DNA from: Lyngbya sp. HA4199-MV5
GTDB lineage: Bacteria; Cyanobacteriota; Cyanobacteriia; Leptolyngbyales; Leptolyngbyaceae
NCBI GenBank assembly: GCA_019359375.1
Contig: JAHHHL010000024.1
Location: 1-64,000 of the forward strand
Direction: 5' to 3'
Length of the DNA: 64,000 bases
Every line of letters begins with the position of its first letter. The first letter of the stretch is position 1. Below the pieces are notes generated by a model. That model was not told where the DNA came from. It searched no databases and worked only from the letters and a program-made list of their open reading frames with translations. Shown one piece after another: positions 44,535-52,604 of the stretch. The translations under genes and the position numbers were made by a program.

Positions 44535-47500
44535 ATGATGCAGGTTGATGCACCCGTACAATCATTCCTTACCGATTTTTTTGCGGCTTGGCCGTTCAAT
44601 CACCTTTCGGCTCAAGTACAGAAACAGATTGCTCCTAAGCTTCAGCTATGTTCGTTTCAAGCGGGAGAATTAATTTACCCCTCCAGAGAGCTTCCTTCAG
44701 CCGTTCATTGCATTGTGCAAGAGCGTGTGCGTATTCTTGGACCAACCTCTTTTCAAAGCCCCACACTAGAAGTTGTCGGTGAAGGTACTGTTATTGGCTG
44801 GGATAGCTTGCTCAGGCGTGTCGCCGTTGGATCTATCCGAGCCGCGATGGCATCACCCGATAGCGATCGACAGGTACTGACGTTAGCATTACCCGCCGAT
44901 GAGTTTGAAGCACTCGCTGTGGCTTATTTAATGCCCGTACTGATGCGGCGCGTGAGTTTGATTGAATTGTTTGATACGCTGTCTCGCGCCCTGGCTAAAA
45001 TGCCCGATCGCGGGGCTGGTATTAATCTCACCGAGGTCGTTCATCATATCGATCGAGAGAAATTAGCCGTTGTGCGACATTGGCACCCTGATAGCCCTCA
45101 GATGGATGAATTGTCTCTTCATTTATCGCCTGACCGTGTTTGGTTAGTGAGTGGCGGTGAGTGGCTCAATCTACCCATTGGCGCTCCGGTGAAAAGCATA
45201 GAGCAATTGCAGCAGACTCGCCCTTCGCCGTTTCCCATCAGGCTTGTAGGGGTCGATCGCACCTGCTTAGCCTCTGCCGTTTTAAATCGCACCATGCCAA
45301 GCTTGCCTGCGGCTGAAGACGTAGCGGCACCAATCGTACCAGCTTTAGATTTAAGCCTGCCAGAGGCTGCCTCATTAGAACCAGACTATAGCAGCTCCGA
45401 TGTTTTACCAGCACACGCGAAGACCTATCCAGTCTGGAAAGCGTCTTTGCCAGATCCCATTGAAGATGTGGTGGCGTGTTTTGGTATGGTCTGCGAGCGG
45501 TTACAGGTACCTTTTCGCCCAGATTCGCTACGCCGCTCCCTCAAGCAGCAAGCACTCGATAAATTTGAACCCTTTGATCTATATGTGCGGATTGCGCAGG
45601 CGATCGGACTTAATGCCCATATTGTTCGCTTTACGCCAACAGCGGGCGGCATCAATCGACTAACTACACCTGCCCTGGTTGAGTGTAGTAATATTCTTGC
45701 CGTCCTGCACGATGCCACGCCCACAGTAGCCGTGATTGGGTCACCCCGTACTGGTTTACTGCGACTGGCTCCAACTGAACTTGCCTCGCGGCTCACGCTG
45801 GATGCCGCTTCTACGGGCAATCGCGATACAGCGACCTGTCGAGCGATCGTGCTGGAGCGGTTTGCCACCACACCGACAAAACGGTTTGGGTTTGGTTGGT
45901 TCATCCCAATGGTGATCAAACAGCGGGGAACGCTGATCCAGGTTTTGCTGGCATCGATCGTCATTCAATTGCTGGGGTTAGCAAATCCACTGTTGATTCA
46001 GCAAGTAATTGACAACGTCATCATTAAAGCCAATGCCGATGCCATGACCATGTTTGGCATCTTGATGGTTTCGTTTGCGTTTTTAGAAGGCATTCTGACG
46101 ATCCTACGCACGTATCTGCTGCTTAGCACAACCAACCGGATGGATTTGCATCTGGGCGTAGAACTCATCCGTCATTTACTCCATTTACCGCTCAATTTCT
46201 TTGAAAAGCGTCCTGTGGGCGAGTTGTCATCTCGTCTGCTGGAGTTGGAAAATATTCGCCAATTTATGACTGATACCGCCATCACAACGGTGATGGATGT
46301 CGTCTTTTCCGTGTTCTATATCGGTGTCATGTTCCTCTACAGTCCGCTATTGACGGTTTGCGTGCTGGGCACCATCCCGATCGTGATTATCTCAACGCTG
46401 CTCATGTCAACCATTCAGCAAAAGTTAATCCGTGTGAAGGCAGAACAGGGTGCCAAAGTGCAATCGTACATTGTGGAAGTGCTGGGTGGGATTTCATCGG
46501 TCAAGGCACAACATATGGAATCGCTAGTAGAAGCAACCTGGCGCGATCGCTATGTGCAATATTTGACCAGCGGATTTACCACTTCAACCATCAACACCGT
46601 TTTCTATTCCTACAGCCAATTTCTGAACACGGTGAGTAGTTTGATTGTGCTGTGGGTTGGTGCATCGCTGGTGTTAAAAGGAGAATTGTCTCTGGGCGGC
46701 TTAATCGCTTTTCGGATTCTCACGGGCTATGTCACCAGTCCGTTGCTGCGGTTGTCGCGTCTCTGGCAACGGTTTCAAGAAACCTCACTTTCGATGGAAC
46801 TGCTGGCAGATATTGCTGACGCTCCAATGGAAGGGGAATTGTCTCAAGAGAAAAGCTATCTGCGGATGCCTGCACTTGAGGGACAGGTCAAGTTTCACGA
46901 CGTGAGCTTTGGGTTCAAACCGGGTCAGCTCCAGCTCATGAATGTGCATTTAGAAGTGCCGCCGGGAACCTTTGTCGGGATTGTCGGGCAAAGCGGCTCT
47001 GGTAAAAGTACGCTCATGAAGTTGCTGCCACGCTTATACATGCCTCAGACGGGCAATATCACGGTTGATGGTTATGACATCAATAAAGTCGATTTAAGTT
47101 CACTGCGATCGCAGGTAGGTATTGTTTCTCAGGATGCCGTGTTATTTCAAGGCACCATCCGCGACAACATTGCTTTATTTGAAGAGTTGCCCGATGAATT
47201 GGTGATTGAAGCCGCACGAGTGGCAGAAGCTCACGACTTCATCATGCAATTACCGGAGGGATATGCCACCCAGATTGGTGAACGCGGCTCAGCTTTATCG
47301 GGCGGACAACGACAGCGCATTGCGATCGCACGGGTGGTGATTCGTAACCCTCGCTTATTGATTTTTGATGAAGCAACGAGTGCGCTGGATTACGAAACGG
47401 AGCGGCGAGTTTGTCAAAATCTTATGCAGCGGTTTCAAGGACGGACGTGCTTTTTCATTACTCACCGACTGAACACGATCGCCCATGCCAATTGGATTCT

Positions 47501-47606
47501 CTTTATGCAGGCTGGCATCATTGCAGAACAGGGAACGCATCAAGAATTAATGGCGCGTCGCCAACTTTACTACTGTCTTTATGCCCAACAATCGCGTGAA
47601 GCATAA
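44535..47606 (+). CDS. HlyB-like ABC exporter with N-terminal cyclic-nucleotide-binding-like domain
   Basis: 1023 residues. The N-terminal about 150 residues resemble a CRP-type nucleotide-binding beta roll (AGELIYPSRELPSAVHCIVQ). A peptidase-C39-like domain (about 310-440) lacks the catalytic DCG/cysteine arrangement, so it is probably non-proteolytic, as in HlyB. Six transmembrane helices follow (about 455-760). The ATPase carries Walker A GQSGSGKST (about 817), signature LSGGQRQR (about 921) and Walker B LLIFDEATSALD (about 940). It lies between a PpiC-type isomerase and HlyD, so this is the inner-membrane motor of a type I secretion system. An outer-membrane TolC partner is not in the window. 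Confidence 0.92.
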   Translation: MMQVDAPVQSFLTDFFAAWPFNHLSAQVQKQIAPKLQLCSFQAGELIYPSRELPSAVHCIVQERVRILGPTSFQSPTLEVVGEGTVIGWDSLLRRVAVGSIRAAMASPDSDRQVLTLALPADEFEALAVAYLMPVLMRRVSLIELFDTLSRALAKMPDRGAGINLTEVVHHIDREKLAVVRHWHPDSPQMDELSLHLSPDRVWLVSGGEWLNLPIGAPVKSIEQLQQTRPSPFPIRLVGVDRTCLASAVLNRTMPSLPAAEDVAAPIVPALDLSLPEAASLEPDYSSSDVLPAHAKTYPVWKASLPDPIEDVVACFGMVCERLQVPFRPDSLRRSLKQQALDKFEPFDLYVRIAQAIGLNAHIVRFTPTAGGINRLTTPALVECSNILAVLHDATPTVAVIGSPRTGLLRLAPTELASRLTLDAASTGNRDTATCRAIVLERFATTPTKRFGFGWFIPMVIKQRGTLIQVLLASIVIQLLGLANPLLIQQVIDNVIIKANADAMTMFGILMVSFAFLEGILTILRTYLLLSTTNRMDLHLGVELIRHLLHLPLNFFEKRPVGELSSRLLELENIRQFMTDTAITTVMDVVFSVFYIGVMFLYSPLLTVCVLGTIPIVIISTLLMSTIQQKLIRVKAEQGAKVQSYIVEVLGGISSVKAQHMESLVEATWRDRYVQYLTSGFTTSTINTVFYSYSQFLNTVSSLIVLWVGASLVLKGELSLGGLIAFRILTGYVTSPLLRLSRLWQRFQETSLSMELLADIADAPMEGELSQEKSYLRMPALEGQVKFHDVSFGFKPGQLQLMNVHLEVPPGTFVGIVGQSGSGKSTLMKLLPRLYMPQTGNITVDGYDINKVDLSSLRSQVGIVSQDAVLFQGTIRDNIALFEELPDELVIEAARVAEAHDFIMQLPEGYATQIGERGSALSGGQRQRIAIARVVIRNPRLLIFDEATSALDYETERRVCQNLMQRFQGRTCFFITHRLNTIAHANWILFMQAGIIAEQGTHQELMARRQLYYCLYAQQSREA

Positions 47607-47637
47607 CTAAGAAAATCTATTTACCTGGAGAAGCGTT

Positions 47638-49110
47638 ATGAGCCACAATTGGTTAGTCAACCCGCTAAGCGCACTGCAAAAACGCTACCGCACAAAGCTA
47701 GATCAAGTTGAACAAAGCTTAGAATTAAAAGCGATTACCTTACCAGCCGTAGCGCCCTGGACAAAGCTTGTCACACAAGTGATGCTGGTTGGCATTGCGA
47801 TCGGCGCAGGTTGGTCGATCGTCGCGCGGGTTGATGTTGTCGTGACCGCTAGCGGCAAACTAGAGCCACTGTCGCAATCTCAGGTCATTCAATCACGCGC
47901 AGGCGGTGTGGTGACAGCAGTACTGGTGCGCGATGGTCAGCGAGTCAAGCAAGGTCAACTCTTGATGCAGTTGGATAAAACACCCATTTACAATCAATTG
48001 CAGCAATTATTGCTTCAGCGCGACCTCCTGGTCAAAGAAATTGCAGTGCTGCGAACGGTACGAGAAGGAAAGCCGATGGATTCGCTCAGCAGAAGCATGT
48101 CTGGCGTTTCACCAGAATTATTAAATCAGGTGCAAACACGCCTACTACTGGTCGCCCAACTGTCTGGCAACCCCAGCAACCTTTCACCAGAACAACGTCA
48201 GCGCTATGAATTGTTTGAGCGCCAATTGCGTGAACGGCAGTCTATCAGCACGTTACAAGATTCAGACAGCCAATCGAAAATTAATGAAACAGACGCGCAA
48301 CGCAATCAAACCGAATTTCAACTCCAGGCAGAGCAAGAGTTGCTGGCACGGATGAAACCACTCGCTGATCAGGGAGCCATTTCTCGTGTGAATTTACTGC
48401 AACGCAAAATTAGTGTGAGTGAGTTGCAAAGCCAACGAGCACAGGCGCTTTTGAAAAGGCAACAGTTAGAAATTGGACGGGTACAAACCCAAGTTCAAGA
48501 TGGGAAGCAGATGACCGACATGCTGCAAGATCTCCAACGTCAGCTCAGTGACTTAGATGCCAGGTTTGATGCCACCATCAAAGACAGTCAGCGCCAACTG
48601 ATTGACATCAATGGCAAACTCAGCCAAACTCAGCTCGATTTAAAAGCGCAGGATTTGCTTGCACCTGCTGACGGCATTGTGTTTGAGTTGGGACCAAAGC
48701 TGCCTGGAGTGGTTTCACAACCAGGACAAACATTACTGCAAGTAGTGCCCAATGAGTCGTTAACCGCACAGGTTCAAGTGGCTAACGCAGATATTGCCAA
48801 TATTCGCGTTGGTATGCCAGTGGATGTTCGCATTGATGCTTATCCGTTTACGGAATACGGGTCTGTGAAAGGGGTGGTTTCAAAAATTGGAAGTGAGGCG
48901 GTGAAGTTGAGTGAGCAGGCACCAGGTCCCACTGTTTTCCCGATCGAAGTCCAGCTCGATCGCCAATTTCTCGAGCGCAAAGCAGAACGCTTTCCACTAA
49001 CACCGGGGATGAGTATTGCAGCACTGGTTAAAGTACGCCAGCGAGCACCGATCAGCTATGTGACAGAGGAAATCACCAAAGCGTTTGACGGGCTCAAAGC
49101 GGTTCATTAA
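47638..49110 (+). CDS. HlyD-family type I secretion membrane-fusion protein
   Basis: 490 residues. One membrane helix (about 45-65) is followed by the barrel-lipoyl half SGKLEPLSQSQVIQSRAGGVV. A long alpha-helical coiled-coil hairpin spans about 110-330 (QSKINETDAQRNQTEFQLQAEQ). The returning half is LLAPADGIVFELGPKLPGVVSQPGQTLLQVVP, and a C-terminal barrel ends the protein. This adaptor links the ABC exporter to an outer-membrane channel. It starts 31 bp after the exporter stop with a GGAG ribosome-binding site and is clearly in the same operon. Confidence 0.93.
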   Translation: MSHNWLVNPLSALQKRYRTKLDQVEQSLELKAITLPAVAPWTKLVTQVMLVGIAIGAGWSIVARVDVVVTASGKLEPLSQSQVIQSRAGGVVTAVLVRDGQRVKQGQLLMQLDKTPIYNQLQQLLLQRDLLVKEIAVLRTVREGKPMDSLSRSMSGVSPELLNQVQTRLLLVAQLSGNPSNLSPEQRQRYELFERQLRERQSISTLQDSDSQSKINETDAQRNQTEFQLQAEQELLARMKPLADQGAISRVNLLQRKISVSELQSQRAQALLKRQQLEIGRVQTQVQDGKQMTDMLQDLQRQLSDLDARFDATIKDSQRQLIDINGKLSQTQLDLKAQDLLAPADGIVFELGPKLPGVVSQPGQTLLQVVPNESLTAQVQVANADIANIRVGMPVDVRIDAYPFTEYGSVKGVVSKIGSEAVKLSEQAPGPTVFPIEVQLDRQFLERKAERFPLTPGMSIAALVKVRQRAPISYVTEEITKAFDGLKAVH

Positions 49111-49195
49111 CAACAGGGCATCTCCAATTAACCCACTGTGATCGCACTTCAATCATCGATCGACCTTTACTGCACTGTATTTTAAGGAGATCTCC

Positions 49196-49639
49196 ATGTA
49201 TAGACTTTTACCACTTTTTATTTGGACTGTGTGCGGCAGTGCCATCATTCCGTTGACATTTGCCCTACCATTGATTGCCCATCAAGAAAAGGCTGGCGAG
49301 AGTGTGGGAGTCATGATTCATCTTGACCCTGATGACTCGCCCTATGCGGGCAAGCCGACCCTCACCTGGTTTATGTTGACCCGACCGGGCGGCAGTATGG
49401 TTGCACCGACAACCTGTAACTGCCGTGTTGCGGTTTACAATGCCCGCAACCAGGCGATCGCTCGAAACCTGCCCCTGTCCACAATGGCACTTGAGGGGCA
49501 TCAAAAAGGGCATCGAGCCATTCGGACTACCATTACCTTTCCCCAATCTGGTGCTTATACCGTTGTTCTCACGGGACAAGCCAACGATCAAAGTTTTGCA
49601 CCGTTTGAAACGAAGTTTCTGGTTACGGTTCGTCCATAA
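49196..49639 (+). CDS. Small exported protein with beta-sandwich-like domain
   Basis: 147 residues. The N-terminus MYRLLPLFIWTVCGSAIIPL, followed by TFALPLIA, is a signal peptide or anchor. The remaining about 115 residues alternate strands and turns in an immunoglobulin/FixH-YtkA-like pattern (PTLTWFMLTRPGGSMVAP, TTITFPQSGAYTVVLTGQA). They contain an unusual CNC motif (TTCNCRVAVYNARNQ). A ribosome-binding site AAGGAGATCTCC precedes the ATG. It is 85 bp after hlyD on the same strand and may be part of the secretion operon. Function unknown; copper or calcium binding in the periplasm is only a guess. Confidence 0.7.
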   Translation: MYRLLPLFIWTVCGSAIIPLTFALPLIAHQEKAGESVGVMIHLDPDDSPYAGKPTLTWFMLTRPGGSMVAPTTCNCRVAVYNARNQAIARNLPLSTMALEGHQKGHRAIRTTITFPQSGAYTVVLTGQANDQSFAPFETKFLVTVRP

Positions 49640-49707
49640 ACGTGTGAGCTGAGTGCTCTACAAGAATTCCAAAACTTCAACTTCACGATCGCCTATATGT
49701 ATGACGG

Positions 49708-49910
49708 CTGGTTGACTGACAAATCTTTGAGCGAGTACTTGAACCCGCCCTGCACTGCAAGTGCGGGCTGATGGAGGGAAGTCCTCTTAAAAGGACTAGG
49801 AGCGCCTGACAACCCGTTTTAATGGGTTTCGCACCATTAGCCCGGATTTTAATCACGGGCTGGTGGGCAACGAAGCTATCAGCCTTTCAAGACTTTTGTC
49901 AGTCAATCGG
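49708..49910. mobile_element. MITE-like element family B, copy 2, enclosing an IS200/IS605 3'-end remnant
   Basis: 203 bp bounded by CTGGTTGACTGACAAA and TTTGTCAGTCAATCGG (imperfect 16-bp inverted repeats, 14 matches). It is flanked on both sides by the 9-bp direct repeat GTATGACGG (49699-49707 and 49911-49919), which looks like a target-site duplication. Termini match those of the element at 7937-8076. The interior is unlike that copy. It contains four successive hairpins and a reading frame resembling the C-terminus of TnpB (see next entry). No transposase is intact. Confidence 0.7.
49720..49809 (+). pseudogene. Remnant of tnpB 3' end (IS200/IS605 family), with hairpin scaffold
   Basis: The frame reads QIFERVLEPALHCKCGLMEG, then SPLKRTRSA and a stop at 49807-49809. 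This resembles the distal C-terminus of cyanobacterial IS200/IS605-type OrfB/TnpB proteins as I remember it. The following DNA has stem-loops at 49744-49767 (CCCGC/GCGGG), 49780-49797 (AGTCCT/AGGACT), 49811-49828 (AACCC/GGGTT) and 49839-49861 (AGCCCG/CGGGCT). In intact elements, the region across the tnpB stop encodes the omega RNA. Only about 30 codons survive, and the rest of tnpB is absent. Family recognition is from memory and needs a search. Confidence 0.55.
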
Positions 49911-50047
49911 GTATGACGGTCTGGCGATCGCAATGCTCTGGTGGTGCTGTCCATCGCACAACGCTGACTAGAAAAACAGGAAACTCCATAACGCCCTAAT
50001 CAGGGTGCTCTCCACGTCATTTTTTGATTCTAGGATGTGGTGACACC

Positions 50048-50494
50048 ATGACTGTATTAATTGACCAGAAAACACACATTTCTACCACCCGTGATGATGT
50101 TGCGGCTCAACTTCAGCGATCGCGCATCAGGCAAGCATTACAACAAAAAATTCAGGCGGCGCTACAAACCGCCAAAGACTTACCACCACAGGATTGCCTG
50201 AAGGAAATTGAAAGAAGCCTTGTAGCCATTCAACGCTATTGCAAAAGGCTTCAGAAAACATTCATTGTGGTGGAAGAAGAAATCACTTGCGATCAATATG
50301 AATTGGGTGGAAGCAAGCAAGACACTGCAACCTTGTTTCGTGGACCTAACCAGGAAGCCACCGTCGCCATTTGCGTTACTGCGAAAGGGTCTTTGCTTCA
50401 TCGCAACGGCTATCCGTGGACGATTTATCGCAATGTGGGTGATGTTGATCCACTAGAGTCAAGCCCATTACCAGAAATAATCGCTGGAGTATAA
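50048..50494 (+). CDS. Small soluble protein of unknown function
   Basis: 148 residues, no family recognised. The first half is helical (RSRIRQALQQKIQAALQTAK, then QDCLKEIERSLVAIQRYCKR). The second half is beta-rich (EEEITCDQYELGGSKQD, TVAICVTAKGSLLHRNGYPW). There is no signal peptide. I start at the ATG at 50048 rather than the TTG at 50024. It lies downstream of the secretion operon across the mobile element and before a bidirectional hairpin. Confidence 0.6.
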   Translation: MTVLIDQKTHISTTRDDVAAQLQRSRIRQALQQKIQAALQTAKDLPPQDCLKEIERSLVAIQRYCKRLQKTFIVVEEEITCDQYELGGSKQDTATLFRGPNQEATVAICVTAKGSLLHRNGYPWTIYRNVGDVDPLESSPLPEIIAGV

Positions 50495-50571
50495 AAGAGA
50501 TTGAACACTTGCTGTTGTTTTACTCTGTTTTAATTTCACATTAGCGATGGTTTGATCTGCTTGCAATAACA

Positions 50572-50594
50572 AAGGGCACCTTTATGGTGCCCTT
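50572..50594. terminator. Bidirectional terminator hairpin
   Basis: AAGGGCACC and GGTGCCCTT form a 9-bp perfect stem with a 5-base loop. On the minus strand it is followed by TTGTTATT, on the plus strand by GTAAAC. It lies between the convergent genes ending at 50494 (plus) and 50679 (minus). Confidence 0.65.
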
Positions 50595-50617
50595 GTAAAC
50601 TACAGAGTAATTCTTTC

Positions 50618-50647
50618 TGTAGGGACGTTACATGTACCGTTCCTACA
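50618..50647. repeat. TGTAGGGACG palindromic repeat
   Basis: TGTAGGGACGTTACA and TGTACCGTTCCTACA pair with two mismatches. This GTAGGGACG-type palindrome is common between cyanobacterial genes; here it adds a second hairpin just beyond the bidirectional terminator. Confidence 0.6.
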
Positions 50648-50678
50648 ACAGGTAGTTCAGGTTAATTAATCCACGATC

Positions 50679-51476
50679 TTAATTGAGAACTGGTACATCG
50701 GCATAGACCAACCGAGTCGCCGATCGCAATTCAAACAGCATGTACTCTTCCATCACGCTCCAAAGAAAAGCTCGCAGCGTTTTTTTGCGTGCCTCGGTTG
50801 GAATGGCATAGGCAAACGGAGCATCACAGGGCTTTAGCTTTGCCAGGTGATTTTCACAACCACAGCCATGCTCGAGAAAATATCCATACTGGCTGGAAAT
50901 ACTGTCAATCAAGCGACGGAGCATTGACACATAGCCACCATGCAGGATGGCATCAAATTTCCGCGCGACACCAAGATCTTGCTCACTAAAACGGAACGAT
51001 CGCAGCTCAAACAAATCCGATCGCTGCAACGGATGTAAAAACGTCCAGTAGAACGTTGCAGGCACATCGTAGCCAAGTTCAGTAAAGAGATCACTCACAA
51101 CGTTCACGAGTGCAAGACGCTCTTGATGCTGACGATCGCTGGTCTTTAAGGTATCCCGAAGCTGTTGCAAATCGGGATAGCTCTCTGGCAAAAACGCTTC
51201 CCCAAAGTGAGAAACTGCTTCCCACGCTAATAGCCCATTGCCTTCGCAGTAAGAAGGCTTTAGATGGGCAGTTTCAGGGCGCTCTGCAAATAAAACATGC
51301 CCATGCTGATTCTTAGCCAAAAACACTTGTGCCATCGCGGTATAGACTCGTGGCTCGGTCATCCACGTTCCATTTGCAATCCGCTGCCAACTTTCTGGCA
51401 TGGCTTCAAGCGGCACCGCAGGCTCACCGTTGATCGTCACTAAACTCACGTTAGAAGTCGTTAGAGTCGATAGCAT
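50679..51476 (-). CDS. Protein of unknown function
   Basis: 265 residues, no recognised domain. Predicted mainly helical, with aromatic-rich segments (YWTFLHPLQRSDLFELRSFR, YGYFLEHGCGCENHLAKL). A Cys-Gly-Cys pair lies at GCGCE, and a C-terminal helix reads RAFLWSVMEEYMLFELRSAT. There is no signal peptide. I choose the ATG at 51474-51476 (MLSTLTTSNVSLV), seven bases after an AGGAG; the frame is open about 70 bases further up. It is leftward, convergent with the preceding small gene, and a MITE copy lies about 120 bp upstream. Confidence 0.62.
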   Translation of the reverse strand: MLSTLTTSNVSLVTINGEPAVPLEAMPESWQRIANGTWMTEPRVYTAMAQVFLAKNQHGHVLFAERPETAHLKPSYCEGNGLLAWEAVSHFGEAFLPESYPDLQQLRDTLKTSDRQHQERLALVNVVSDLFTELGYDVPATFYWTFLHPLQRSDLFELRSFRFSEQDLGVARKFDAILHGGYVSMLRRLIDSISSQYGYFLEHGCGCENHLAKLKPCDAPFAYAIPTEARKKTLRAFLWSVMEEYMLFELRSATRLVYADVPVLN

Positions 51477-51593
51477 CAGCATTCTCCTTGCCGTAGACAC
51501 AGCTTTTAAACTATTGAAGCAAAAACTCATGCTCTCATTGAGCAAACAGTTCTGGCTCGCATCAACTATGCCACAGACTAGACAGATGCGCTA

Positions 51594-51714
51594 GGGCGCG
51601 TCATCAATTAGCTCTAAAGCCTTGAGTATTAGCATGATCGCGCTCGCCCCAACACACGGCTAGGGGCTGGAACCCTTGCTGAAAGCCATATGTAGTAGTA
51701 ATTGATGACAGCCC
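51594..51714. mobile_element. MITE family A, copy 3
   Basis: About 121 bp bounded by GGGCGCGTCATCAATTA and, read from the right end, GGGCTGTCATCAATTACTAC. Shares the internal GGCTAGGGGCTGGAACCCTTG with copies 1 and 2, and TATGTAGTAGTAATTGATGAC at the right. The termini are the best-preserved of the three copies. Non-coding. Confidence 0.82.
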
Positions 51715-52088
51715 ATAGCACACTCACGGCTCAATGCTTGTGATTCCAGCCGAGAGCGCAATCAACTCGTTTGAGTATGTTGTAAATCTACTGTAAAGAA
51801 GTTGCCTTTTGATGAGCTTGTGCTCTAGGTTATTGTTAGGAGTTGCAAACGCCTTCCGGCAAGGGTCTGAAGTCCCTCGTTGAGCTTAGGCGTTCTTGAT
51901 AGGTTTCACACTACTTACAGCCATTTATACTGCTTGAATTTACTAATTGCTGAATATTAGCAAACAGCAATTAGCGATGAAGCACTGCATTTACCATTTT
52001 GATCAGCTTCAGGCTATGGCACGGTAGACCTTGCGGTCAAGGACAACAGTTAAGCTTGATACCAATCCTAGATAAATTTGCATACAAC

Positions 52089-52185
52089 TGTAGGCTGGGT
52101 TGAGTCTAACGTAGCTTGCTTCCCGAAGGGTAACTCGACAAAGCTAAGCACTTGTTGGGTTTCAAGCTGTTCTACAACCCTGTAA
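52089..52185. repeat. GTAGG-TGGGTT palindromic repeat
   Basis: TGTAGGCTGGGTTGAG opposes TTGTTGGGTTTCAAGC and TTCTACAACCC; the same AGGTTGGGTT/AACCCAACCT repeat forms the interior of the element at 7937-8076. This copy lacks the CTGACAAA terminal repeats. Confidence 0.55.
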
Positions 52186-52604
52186 TGTTGTGCGCGTTTA
52201 AAGGGAATTGGTCTACCTAACCGTTATCACTCCCAAACCATCGTGTAAGTTTAAGCCACTCATCATGATGTCAGGAGCCAAATTTCAGTATTGATGTGTG
52301 GCACCTCACGATGGTTTCTTTCAGAGCCAAAGAAGCTGTATGAAACTTGGCTGGCTGATTCCACAAGCTACCAAAGCAAAGGTTGCTACTGACGATTTTA
52401 GCGATCGCCATTTAACTTTAGCGTTTCAATGCCTGTGTTGAAACGCCATTGAAGGCATCGCTCACTGAGTCAGTTGCGCCTCCTACACATCGGCTATTGT
52501 TGAAGTTTCTCCCAACACTTCAGTCTTTCAGTAGCTGTGAGCCTCGTCTTAATGGGCTGTATGTCTTGTTGCCTTGTTACTTGTTTTTCCTTTTAGGAGC
52601 AATC

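Larger units (their letters stand above)
49640..50047. other. Intergenic region containing a TIR element with a tnpB-end remnant
   Basis: About 400 bp. Half of it is the element at 49708-49910. The remainder shows no gene: a short left flank and a right flank with one HIP1-like GGCGATCGCA and the ribosome-binding region of the next gene. Confidence 0.6.
51477..52604. other. Long intergenic region upstream of the first CHRD protein gene
   Basis: About 1.13 kb with no gene recognised. It contains MITE family A copy 3 (51594-51714), a TGTAGGCTGGGTTGAG...TTGTTGGGTTTC repeat (about 52089-52185), and the leader of the CHRD gene with ribosome-binding site AGGAG at about 52596. A long open frame covers the last 150 bp but is not homologous to the paralog's N-terminus. 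Confidence 0.5.

Noticed and set aside
50679-51545. Longer start of the unknown leftward gene
   Set aside because: The frame opens up to 51545, but a ribosome-binding site AGGAG lies just before the ATG at 51476, which fits initiation better.
52449-52604. 52-codon N-terminal extension of the first CHRD protein
   Set aside because: Its hydrophobic sequence ends at a clear AGGAG ribosome-binding site and ATG at 52605, and the paralog begins at the equivalent position (M[DE]-FDHN).
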